The notes under the pieces were generated by a model. The model was given only the letters and a program-made list of their open reading frames with translations. It ran no database searches and was not told the origin of the DNA. DNA of 64,000 bases, from the NCBI RefSeq assembly GCF_964355755.1, contig NC_092671.1, positions 7,575,001 through 7,639,000 of the forward strand, read 5' to 3'. Of the stretch, positions 54,239-64,000 are shown in pieces; the first letter of the stretch is position 1, and each line of letters starts with the position of its first letter. Made by a program: the position numbers and the translations under genes. Origin of the DNA: Antedon mediterranea. Its lineage: Eukaryota > Echinodermata > Crinoidea > Comatulida > Antedonidae.

Positions 54239-55925
54239 CGTACAGTCGTAACTATAAAGATACTGGTTTATAGTTGGTACCCTGGAAAGAAGAAGAACTT
54301 AGATTGTAACTAAGGCAAACACAACTATAGGTGGTATGCACGCCGCCGTTCGAGCTCCGATCCGGCAGGGGTTACTCTTAAACTGGGTTTGTGGTGGGGG
54401 GTTTTAGCGAGGTATTCAAGTATCAGGATTAAACTGGGAAGATTTTAAAAATGTCTGAACCACCCTGGGGAAGGTATTGGTTTCGGTGGAGTAATGAAGT
54501 ATCATGGGAATGTTTCAATACCGGGTATTGAAACATTCCCATGATACTTATTACCGTCAGGGAGGCGTTGTGGTTTTAATGGGATATCAAATCAATATGA
54601 AAACCAGAATTTGTTACAAGGATTTATTTATAGTAAGAATTGTTATTGTTTCCAGCTCGATATTTGTGCCAAAATGGATTTTTTTAGCTAATTTTTTTAT
54701 TCTTGAGAATCTGAATCCCAAAAAAGTGCCATTCTTTCGACCACCCGTTCAGCCGAATTTCAAAATGGCCGACGTTCCATACTAAATTTGGTCATCCATA
54801 TGGTATAATTTTGAAAGGCCAGGGGATGTACGGCAGGCCTATAGTAATCATTTTATTCCATTATTACAACCATAAATAATAAACGCATAGTTACATTAAA
54901 ATGGAATAGTATAGTAAGGTTATTAGATTACTTATATACACATTTTCCACATGTTCATCTTAATTCTTAAATATTATAGATATATTGTTGTCTCATTTAA
55001 GTATATATAGTGAAAAATATATATAAAGTAAATCATATAAAAAAACTCGTTGAATGTTTATTTAAATAAATTGATGTAGGCCTACACTGTATTTGTATAA
55101 TAATTGTGTGACCATGAAAGGCAGGATAGAAAACAGCTCATCTAATGTATATGATAAGTAGTTATAATAATTATGCATTAGGCATATACGCTAATACTCA
55201 TTCATAAGAATACAAATACGAACAACAAACGGATGCAATGGGATAAGCCAATGACTTTACTTCGAAGGACAAACATTTTTAGCTGCGAAGCAATGGTTGT
55301 TTGATCTTATTGTTTTACTTGCAATGCGAAAACCGGGGTGTTATATCGAGGATCGAGGATCTTGATACTTAAACTTAACGTATTTTCACACACTGTATTC
55401 AGAATAAAAAAAGCTTTCAAAAGATACCAAAACAGTATTTGAGAAAATTAAATGTTGATTAGATGTTGTTAAACTTACATATATAGGCCTCCATTGTTTC
55501 AATAGAATGTTTAAAGAAAAATTATTATCTAAAATCAGGTTTCGAACCTGGTAGGCCTATTAGCAAATACGACACTTCATTGATCCTGTTGTTTGTAATG
55601 TTTGAATCCGAGGTGTAAATGTAATTTAGAGAATCATTTGTTATTATTTATTTAAATTTGCGGAGAATTACATTTGCGCAGACTCAATATAACAGCCCCT
55701 AACGTACGTACATAGCTGAAACATATTTAGTATCAACAGGGAGTTGTAAAATAATTTTATCAAGCTGTACTGTACCAGTATTAATGTTTCAAGAGTCGAC
55801 ATTGTGATATAATAATATGCAAAGTCATACGCTTAATTCAATTGATTATGCCTGACTGGTCTATATTCTTAAATACTATTTACAATTGACAGTTTGAATT
55901 TTATTTTATAACAAGAATAACAACA
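54239..55925. other. 5' flank / presumed 5'-UTR intron of METTL27-like gene B
   Basis: No coding exon was found. The stretch contains the palindrome at 54498-54548 and AT-rich sequence. The open frame at 54504-54785 (93 codons) starts within the palindrome and has no similarity. Confidence 0.45.
54498..54548. repeat. 51-bp palindrome with one-base centre
   Basis: Arms of 25 bp (AGTATCATGGGAATGTTTCA then ATACC) surround a single G. Outside the perfect part, GTAAT and ATTAC extend the symmetry imperfectly. Confidence 0.95.
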
Positions 55926-55990
55926 TTTAACATACCCTGAACTGAACGGTGCTCAGTAACAATTCGAATATAATTATAATACTACTATTT
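55926..55990 (-). promoter_or_regulatory. Second copy of the METTL27 5' leader exon
   Basis: On the minus strand, TGAGCACCGTTCAGTTCAGG is followed by GTATGT, a usable donor. It matches 48348-48410 but is shorter. It may be the 5' exon of gene B or a relic. Confidence 0.45.
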
Positions 55991-56589
55991 TAGTATGATG
56001 GTTTACACTTTTTCTCCCTTCTACTTACGAAGCATCTTGAGAAGCAATTAAATGTCGAAAATAGTGCCAAACAAAATGAAAAATGCGCCCTCTGTAGAAT
56101 CTGAAACGATTTCCTTTAACTACAACTGCTGCTGATCGGCCGCAGTATTGACTCGCACATCGTGGTAAATTTCTATTTTTGTTTTTGCCCCTTTGTGTTA
56201 AAAAAATTTAGGTGATAGATCCGCCCTTGGTTAATCCTAATATAAATAGAACTTCTATACCGAGCTCAACTTGCCCTAATCCGTCTTTCACGCTTTAAAT
56301 GTCCTAAATCCGAACGTAATCCATACATTTAGGCCCTAATGTGTTTGATTTAAATTTAAATGAGAACAAAAAATGTAAACTTTTTACTGAAATCTTACTG
56401 CAATTTTCATTCTCAGAGAAATGTAATTTTACAAAATCATGAAATGAGAGAAACATTTCTTTTATATTATAATCTTTTTGAGTTAAATTATTTCGAGAAT
56501 CATTATTATTATTTATTTATTTGCGAAGAATGTTACATTTGTGCAGACTCTATAAAATACAGAGTCTAAATAGCTGCCTTAATAGTATC

Positions 56590-57290
56590 AAGTGTAGGCC
56601 TACCGTACTAAGTGTCGACCTTGATTATGCAGGGTATAACATATTTCTCCATATGCCAAGTCACGCTTATAACATATCGTTTTAAATCAGGATGTGTCCA
56701 GTTGATATGCCTAACTGGTCTATATTCTTAAATACCATTTACACTTAACAGTTTGATTGTCATTTTATAAAAAGAATAACAACATTTAAAACTTACCCTG
56801 AACTGAACGGTGCTCAGTAACAATTAGAATATAACTCTTATTATGCTGTAACTTTAAGTGGGCTCACTCCGATCTACCGGGCACAGCTCCGCAAGCCGAA
56901 TAGAATTTGCATTCAAATGATTAATTCATGCTGCGTATATCAAATTTCCATTGAGGAAAAATATTTCACGCTTCAAATGTCAAATTATAATGACAATAGG
57001 CATACAATCAATAGGTCTACAATACAAATTTTGATATTGTTTTAATAGAATTTATTATAGGAAATGCACCGGTATTTGGTGTAATCAGTGGGTTTAAAAA
57101 TAATATGTTACAACTCCCTGGTGTAATGCAAGTAGAGCAGATATTGAAATGCAGCCCCAGTCCCACTATCATTTTTTTCTTCCGTCTTCAAAAGGGACAC
57201 TGTATTGCCTGCTTTCAGTCAATAAAATCTATTATTTTAACATCTCTCTTGTGTATAAAAAAGAGAAAATAGTGACTGAAGACTGGATGT
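56590..57290. repeat. 5'-flank segmental duplicate, copy 2, with a third 5' leader exon
   Basis: It matches 48221-48790 across the leader exon (56793-56830, with a GTAAGT donor on the minus strand) and the GC-rich CTCCGATCTACCGGGCACAG block. With 55926-55990 this makes two leader copies upstream of gene B against one for gene A. Confidence 0.8.
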
Positions 57291-57604
57291 TCTATTATTA
57301 ATTAATGTTATTAATCAGATGGGCAAGAATTTGGCTTTTAAGGGAACCAGTGTGCAATACGACGAAAGAAACTCTCTATGGTGACTTTAGCTGGGTCCCC
57401 ATGGAGATCAATCAAATTATTTACAGTTGTAGAGAATTATTAAGATAAATATGCATAGGTGGCTACAGCTAATGTTGTTTACAATGATAAGCCAAGGATG
57501 TAACTTTCGAGATTTTCGATTCAAGTTTCTAAATTTAGCAGATAAGCTTTTTCCCAGAATGTATACCTAATGTAGTTATGAAGTTAAGAGAAGGTAAAGA
57601 TTAC

Positions 57605-58257
57605 TTAATTACCTCCTAAACTACCACCGATTCCCGTTTTTCTAATTTTCGTGATCAATAAGTTGTGAGGAACCACTAAGGCCTTTGATCAATCAAGAAA
57701 GATTGCATGAACATCAGGAGGCCGTGCGAAGTCAAGAGTAGGCTACATGCCCATTTACCAAGGATAAGATTACAGGAAAACCAGGTCTAAATCCAAGTTG
57801 CTGGGGGAGATAGAGATTTTAAAGAGCAGAGTTACAGATATGATCGTTTATAAGTCTCTACATAAGTTTACAAATAACAGGAGTTAAAGAAATAGGACGA
57901 TATGATGTAAAAGACCTTGTAGACCGGTACAACAAGAGCTTGTTTCCAATTTTCAGGAACATGCACTCAGTTGTAAAGAAAAGTTAAACATATCAGCTAA
58001 AGGTTTAGATATTGAAAAAGATATTAATTTTAGCTGCAATCTTGTCAGGTCCTAATACACTATTTCTTAATGTGCAAATGGATTTCTGGACATCGAAAGG
58101 AGTAAAAAAAAGGTTATCATATCAATTATATTTTCAGGATAAGAAATATAATTTAAATTTGGCTCAGATGGATTAAAGCATCTTTTAAAATAATTATAGA
58201 ATTGGGCAGAAATTTCTGCCTTGGAAGTGTCACGATTAATATGGTCCGGGGCCAAAA
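57605..58257 (-). pseudogene. Decayed LINE (non-LTR retrotransposon) reverse transcriptase
   Basis: On the minus strand, broken frames spell reverse-transcriptase-like pieces in the right order: GPDKIAAKI, NWKQALVV followed by a VPVY-like piece, YRPISLTPVICKL, QLGFRPG, a piece near HAIFLD with SKA, and VPHNLL. Several frameshifts and stops interrupt it, so no protein is made. The order is that of Jockey/CR1-type elements; the clade is not resolved. The first 62 codons (58067-58255) are the longest open piece. Confidence 0.7.
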
Positions 58258-58345
58258 TCGGTCCGGCCGGACCAGTTTTGGCTCTAAAATTGTGGCCAAA
58301 AGCAGTCCGCCACTGCCAAAATCGGTCCGGGCTTTTCTTCTGTCG
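58229..58345 (+). repeat. GGTCCGG / CCAAAATCGGTCC repeat cluster, left
   Basis: Several copies of CCAAAATCGGTCCGG and GGTCCGGCCGGACCAGTTTT occur in about 110 bp. They face a larger cluster of the same motif at 61363-61558. GTCACG at 58229 and CGTGAC at 61553 could be matching outer ends. Confidence 0.7.
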
Positions 58346-59230
58346 ATTTTAATTGAATGACTAGGCCTATGATGCTGTTTTAAATTGTTTATGGCTATAA
58401 AAATATCCCATGATATATATTAGTAAGTTATCTTGTCGGATAAATACTATAAATAAATGTATTTTATCTAAAAACATGACTTAGGTGTTCACTCATATTT
58501 CGGCCTGCCACACACTCACATGAACGGGTATGAGACGCTGATATTGCCAGCTAGATTTGATTTATGATTGAGGCCTTTTTCCTTCCTCAGCCTAATCAAT
58601 ATTGGATAATTTTTTTTCTAATAATTGTATTGAATTGATATATTGATTGATTAACCATAAATAATTAATAAATTAAATTGTTTTTAACATCATGGGGAAA
58701 CGAAGATGTTAAAAAAGAACAAAATGGATTAAAAACAGGCAGAGATACATATTGTATACAAAAAGCCTAACAATTAGTACTTATTATTGATGAGTTACTA
58801 CTAATAATGATAATAAAAAAAACAGGCTTAATTTATAATATTAAAATAACAAATAAAATCCCATAGTTTTCAATATAATGACTACTCTCTTAAATTCATC
58901 GATTGGAAATTTCGATCGTATTTACGTTTGATGATTAAAACCAAACTTTTTAGACTGAATATGGTATTCATGAACGTGAAATACGCTCCAGTTGAAAATA
59001 AAGTTTCAACTGATAGAAAGTTTGATTACAACATCCAATCAGCGCCTAATATATTGTGACGTGAAAGCGCGCGGACAACAAAAGTTTGTCTTCCCTCTCC
59101 TCGCTTCCCGCCCGCCTGATCTTCAGAGTCAGTGTCTTCATGCTCATCGATCGCATTTTAGATTCTTTGCCGACAATTTACGAGCTACCGTATTCGTAAC
59201 ATATACCAATTGAATCAATATCTATTTTAG
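58346..59230. other. AT-rich DNA, then a possible promoter region
   Basis: No coding exon is recognised. The part at 59060-59160 is GC-richer and precedes a TAGGCCTA-rich zone, as at other gene starts. The open frame at 58992-59213 has no similarity. Confidence 0.35.
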
Positions 59231-61050
59231 AAGGTTGGTAATCATTTATTTTAAATTGAATCTAAGGCATACGCTACATTGAGGCCTACATTCACACCAC
59301 CACCACCGCGCACATTTTCTGGCCACAGCACAGATCTAGGCCTAGGCCTAGTTAGTAGGCTAGTTGACGTGACAGCAGCGAGTGTGGTGTACGGTGGTTA
59401 CGGCTCGAGTTTATTTTTGCCGGTTACCGAGTTAGGCTATAGGCCTAGACCTAGTTAGTGAGTAGCCTAGGTTAAATTTACTAAATCAAATGTGTTATGC
59501 CTTGAATATTATTCTATCTAGGCTAGGCCTAGCCTAGTTGAATAGGCATTTCCATTGTATAAACAATTTTAATGAATACTAAAAAAACGTTACTTTGTAA
59601 TTCTTGTAATGTAATGTAATGACGTTCTCTAGCTAGGCCTACCCTACTACTACTAGCTAGCATAGGCTAGTACTAGCCTAGTAGGCTAGGCCTAACTAGT
59701 AGGTCTAGCTGGAGAAGAGCTAGGTCTAATAAATAGGGCTAGGCTAGGCCTAGTTACTAAGCCTAGGCCCTACTTTAATACTATTTCCTAGACTAGGCCC
59801 TAGGGGCCTAGGCCTATAGCTAGAGCCTCTAGTAGGGCCTAGCCTAGGCGTCCTACGAATAAATTATGATATAATTAATAATTATAATATTAATAAATAA
59901 TGACGATAGGCTATACTGTGTATACTGTACAGTACTAAACTATAACATTTAGTAGAAACATATTATTTCTATCTATTGCACAGGAAAAATGCTTGACTAC
60001 ACAATGTCAATGATGTTTCGGGCTGTAATCATTCACAATAACAACATGGACATCATCTTGAACGATTTATATTTATTTTTTGATAGTAAGTAATAATAAT
60101 ATGTTGTATATCTGTATTTAAATCACTGTATTTATACATGTCAATTGTGTATAAATTCGTGTTTTTTAAGCTTTAAAACAGGGACTGGATTAAAAAATAT
60201 TTCCAACCTAGAAGAAACTACTCGACATACCGACCTGATGCTAGAAAAAGATTGCCTAATTATTGGTGGCTTGACTGAATCTGAACTAGCCTATTATTTT
60301 TACTATTTGTGTTACTATTATTAATGTTTTATAATTTATTTTGTGCACTAGGCCTAATGGTCTTGTTATGTTGATTTATATGAAGCATACTATATGTCTC
60401 AATCTTATACAGAGCATGAACCAAATCAGAAGCTGTGAATTTGTTCATTCAACATATCCATGTAAGCATATTAATTAATAGTACAGTTTTTATTTTCATT
60501 TTAAAAATTACGAATGTCAAAATTTACTTAAATTAGAGAAAAGAGTTTTATATGATACTCTTTTCTGATAATATTGAATAGCAAAACTATTCACCGTTGC
60601 TTTTTAAGACCATATTGAAAATAAAAAATTATCAATGATAAAGATAGTACAGTACTACTACTAAAGATGCGTACATTTATCAAATATTTTATGATAAATA
60701 ACAGTTTGTTATGCTTTTTGTTATTCTTACAGGATGCAACAGATGTTAGAAAAGAGTATGCAGGACAAAAATTTGCACAGCCATATTTATTGTCAATTGG
60801 ACGGTCATCATAACTCAACATGTACTTTCATTCAGACACATTATAGAAGCCATGGTTGGGATTTTATTTAGGCTGCACTATATTTTCCTGAATGATATTT
60901 GTGGACTTTGTAGATGCCCTCCCAAGAATTAGGGTATATCACCAAGGCATATAAGATAGTTTTTGAATTTATAATTATACTACTGAAAGACAAAGACTAC
61001 AGCAGTGTCTTGACTATTGTAATATACTGTTGTTATGTTTTCAATAAAAT
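59230..61050 (+). other. Possible spliced transcript of unknown nature (weak)
   Basis: Candidate internal exons have splice-like borders: 59992-60085 (CACAG| ... |GTAAGT, containing an ATG frame MLDYTMSMMFRAVII), 60181-60290 (an AAACAG acceptor), 60412-60463 (TACAG| ... |GTAAGC) and 60734-61048 (TTACAG acceptor, AATAAA at about 61042). I could not join these into one convincing reading frame and recognise no domain. It may be a long non-coding RNA or chance. Confidence 0.25.
59330..59860. repeat. TAGGCCTA-rich cluster
   Basis: This is the densest occurrence of TAGGCCTA, AGGCCTAGGC and CTAGGCCTAG variants in the window, many overlapping. Confidence 0.8.
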
Positions 61051-61362
61051 CAAAATGGAATATATATAAGAAACGTATCTTTTTTAAGCATCGTATTTAA
61101 ACAAAAAAGTCAATCGATTTTGGTTGAAAAAATAATTTTTCCAATCTTCTTAGTTTGAAATTTTTCAATCTTTGAATCGATTGAAAATCTTCAATCGTTA
61201 TTTCAATCAATCCGATTTGTCCCTACTCACAGTCGGCCAAAAGTTGAAAAATCAACCGTATCGATTGAATATTCAGTCGACCAATTTAAGAGAGTAATCA
61301 TGGCCTTTTTTTTTTTTTAATGATATATACATTATGACTCATATTGCGCACCATATATTTGT

Positions 61363-61558
61363 AAGACCGGACCATATTTGGCGGCCAAAAAACAGTCCTA
61401 CTGCCCGGACCGATTTTATCCAGGCCGGACCAGTTTTGGCGGCCAAAATTGGTCCGGCCGGACAGGTTTTGGCAGCCATAAATGGTCCCCCGGACTGATT
61501 TTGGCAGCCAAAACTGGTCCGCCGGACCGATTTTGGCCCGGACTGATTTTGGCGTGAC
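61363..61558 (-). repeat. GGTCCGG / CCAAAATCGGTCC repeat cluster, right
   Basis: About seven copies of motifs such as CGGACCAGTTTTGGCGGCCA and CCGGACTGATTTTGGC occur in 195 bp, mostly in inverse orientation to 58229-58345. Open frames of 79 and 123 codons through it are repeat-driven and not coding. Confidence 0.75.
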
Positions 61559-61899
61559 AGGAGTAAACATTTTGTCATTTACATTGAAGCAATGCATTCC
61601 TATTGCGACGTCACTTACATGAATGATTTTCAGATGAAGCTGAAATCTATTTACTTCAATATTACACATTACTTATATTTAAGCCAGATATTTTGTTTAC
61701 CAGATTTTATGGCTTTTACGATGGATTTTTTTGGCCAGGGGTAATATACATGGTTTTCTAGGCTTTCCACAAATAAATTTACTTGGTATGGCACTATCAA
61801 CACATATTATACAAGGAATTCCATGTTTTTCATTTACATTATTATCTTTGAGCGTGTTTGACCATGGTTACAATCTATATGGTATATGGTAACATCAAC

Positions 61900-62045
61900 T
61901 TGGTTGATATACAGTTTGCGGTACACCAGTGACGTATATTAGTTCTGAAAGGAACTCTGTTGAGTTTCTCGACGTTTCGATCAATACGCTTTGATCGTCC
62001 TCACTCCTGAGGACGACGATCAACATTATATCAACATTTGATTTC
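61900..62045 (-). mobile_element. Retroelement remnant, SEDDQSVLIETSRNS-type
   Basis: On the minus strand, AGTGAGGACGATCAAAGCGT continues in frame to a short peptide SEDDQSVLIETSRNSTEF. I recall similar peptide strings as common junk-ORF remnants of retroelements in marine invertebrate genomes. A small GAGGACG hairpin lies at its edge. The element type is not established. Confidence 0.3.
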
Positions 62046-62777
62046 GCCATGCAAACCTTCAAACAACACCAACTTTACCATAGCAATACAGTTTTCGTTT
62101 GATTTGTTTAAGTTTCAACTTAGGTAAATTAAAAGTAGTTAAAATTGATAGAGGATCTGAATTAGCAATGTAATAAAAAACCATGCATTTCATGATTGCA
62201 TGAACATTACCAACAAGTACAAGCTAGTTCCCAATGATAGCATTTTGTTGAAATTATATCGGGTGAGTGCTTTTACAATTTGTTTAAGACCTGCACTGGA
62301 ATAACAGTTTACTATCAATAAAATAAACATTTTGTGCATTCTAGCCAATATATTCCCAAAAAATATGCTAAAAACTTATTCAATTTTAATATTACTTTTT
62401 AGGATCGTTCACCTTTAAGAAAAAAATATTTGTTATGAAAATGTCGTTCATAGAATTCTACTAGGCCTACTGAACGAATCTAATACAAACTGATAATACG
62501 GGAATTCCAAATAAAGACACACAAACAAAATAAATATACAAATGAAGAAATTATATATATATATTTATAATTGAAGAACTTTACTTCTCATCAAACTTCA
62601 TTTGTTATAATTGTTAATATTCTAATGACGCCGATTCGTAAAAATAAAACTTTTTGGCACATATGGCGTGTCAAACTTGAGCTGGGGTGGAACGCCCGCT
62701 GGTGGTGGTTCTTTTTTAATCTGTCGTGCTTTTTTTCAACAATTCGATCGAATATATATTGGCGATCAGATAAAAAT
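62046..62777. other. Upstream region of the terminal gene
   Basis: No coding exon was found. It contains a CATATGGCGTGTC variant of the 4.6/6.3/9.7-kb repeat at about 62656-62680, close to the presumed start of the next gene, so a transposon piece may contribute to its 5' UTR. Confidence 0.35.
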
Positions 62778-64000
62778 ATGGATGATCACAGTTACAGCAA
62801 AGCTCATTCAAGATCGAAATCTATACTTTTCACAGCTCAAGTTTTTGGGGAAGCAATACCGGATGAAGGTTAGACTATACTATGGGATGTTATTAAGCCT
62901 TAGGCCTATTCCCGTCTTGAATAAAAAAGTTTCTAGCAAGCTACAGCAGTGAGTAGAGCTAGGCTAGGCCTAGCCTAGCTAGGCCGGATTAGGCCAAGTT
63001 GAGCCGCCGACAAGTTGAGCCGCCGCCAGAAAAACGTTATTTTCTATGAAACGCCAAATGCTAACTTTCGCCGGTGCTCGTTTTTTATTTAATAGAAGTT
63101 CTATTTTCATTAGGGATAACGAAGTTTATATATCACACTTTTTAGTATAGTATTAAATATTACACTTTAAAGAACTATAATATGAAAATCTGACTTGTAC
63201 TTGTAGATTCCAAAATAAAAGACCTAAAACATCACCGAAAATGATCGTTTTTAGCCAAAAATGACGTAAACATGTTGCCCCCTCAGGTTAAATAATTACA
63301 TAAAATCACCGTTTTTTAGGAAAATATTTTGTGTATTAAAATTGTAAAATTCAATAAAATATGATATTAAAAGATAGTAAATAAAAGATATTAATTATTT
63401 AACATCATTTTAAGAATATCAATACTCTATTAGTCTTTTGGGTAGGCCTACACGTCCACGCCAGACAAATATAGAGTGCACGGCATTTTTACCTTGAAAG
63501 ATTACTTTCCTTTGCTGTGTTGTTTATGGTGGTTCAAACCAACATTGTAGTATGTAATTATATATTATTTATTTTCATGACACAATACACATAAAGACCA
63601 TGAACTTGTACTAGGACACCGCTCTAATCACTACGCGAAATGTCGTAAAAGACGCGCTGGGCGTTTCATAGAAATTACCGGCGGCTCAACTTGTCGGCGG
63701 CCCAACCGGTCATATGCCGCTAGGCCTAGTCTAGCGTCGGACAGGAAGGAGGCCTAGCCTAGGCATATAGGCCTAATACTAGGCTAGGCCTAGTTAATAA
63801 ACCGGTATAGGCATTATAGCCTAGTCAGTGGCTAAAAAAGCTAGGCCTAGTACCTACAGTAGGCCTACCTTAGTTTATTAGGTAGGCCTAATTCAAATTT
63901 AAAAATTGCATATTTTAATTTTATTCTCAAATTTTCTACGGTCTCTTTACAGGTTCACCCCAATTCTTAAACCCAGAAAAGCACATAGGCCTACGTCAAG
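62778..64000 (+). CDS. First two coding exons of an unidentified gene, running off the window
   Basis: Exon 1 (62778-62868) begins MDDHSYSKAHSRSKSILFTA and ends after GEAIPDE plus one base at a GTTAGA donor. Exon 2 starts at 63953 after CTCTTTACAG and joins in frame to give GSPQFLNPEKHIGLRQ up to the last base of the window. The phase match and good acceptor support a real gene. A TAGGCCTA-rich first intron, as in CETN3, also fits. I do not recognise the protein. It is soluble-looking and Ser/Lys-rich at the N-terminus, without a signal peptide. The ATG could lie further upstream: the frame stays open to 62571. Confidence 0.55.
62996..63706. mobile_element. Short transposon with GTTGAGCCGCCGACAAG ends in intron 1 of the terminal gene
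   Basis: The left end GTTGAGCCGCCGACAAGTTG and the right end ACTTGTCGGCGGCCCAAC are inverted repeats. Both arms continue into a TCTATGAAACGC/GCGTTTCATAGA pair. It is about 710 bp with no coding capacity. A target duplication is not clear. Confidence 0.7.
63710..63900. repeat. TAGGCCTA-rich cluster
   Basis: There are many overlapping AGGCCTAG variants directly upstream of exon 2 of the terminal gene. A smaller group lies at 62900-62990, on the other side of the transposon, so one cluster was probably split by the insertion. Confidence 0.75.

Noticed and set aside
61298-61669. Minus-strand open frames of 123 and 79 codons with repeated Gln, Ser, Gly and Pro motifs
   Set aside because: They are produced by the GGTCCGG repeat cluster and have no independent support.

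Overview
This is eukaryotic nuclear DNA: AT-rich, intron-bearing genes with GT-AG splice sites, and many short non-autonomous transposons, retroposon fragments and tandem repeats. Gene content (centrin-3, FBXL2/FBXL20, METTL27-like, POGZ-like) points to an animal. Clusters of the palindrome TAGGCCTA and intron sizes of 0.1-4 kb suggest a marine invertebrate, perhaps an echinoderm-like deuterostome. That is an inference; no species is claimed.

Layout. 1-7.4 kb: no gene found, repeats only. 7.4-12.7 kb (+): a POGZ/ZNF280-type C2H2 zinc-finger gene with one large coding exon and a probable upstream non-coding exon; a fold-back repeat lies in its presumed intron. 15.8-18.0 kb (-): complete five-exon CETN3 (167 aa) with one GC-AG intron. 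19.0-36.8 kb (+): complete 13-exon FBXL2/FBXL20-type F-box/LRR gene (433 aa, C-terminal CaaX), head-to-head with CETN3 about 1 kb apart; its introns hold most copies of one MITE family. 36.8-42.5 kb: 3' flank and a minisatellite. 42.6-48.4 kb (-) and 52.1-57 kb (-): a tandem pair of METTL27-like methyltransferase genes, both 217 aa with the same five-exon structure. An intron of the first carries a 2.7-kb fold-back element with a clean 6-bp target duplication. 57.6-58.3 kb: decayed LINE reverse transcriptase. 59-61 kb: possible spliced transcript of unknown nature. 62.8 kb to the end (+): first two exons of an unidentified gene that runs out of the window.

The genes do not form a pathway. CETN3 (centrioles), FBXL20 (SCF ubiquitin ligase), the zinc-finger protein (probably chromatin) and the METTL27 pair (SAM-dependent methylation) are ordinary chromosomal neighbours. 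I joined all exons by hand from splice sites, frame continuity and recall of the families; nothing was aligned by computer. The most unusual material is the repeat fraction: the fold-back element, perfect palindromes, and two facing GGTCCGGCC-type arrays. I found no prokaryotic-style defence system, CRISPR array or operon.
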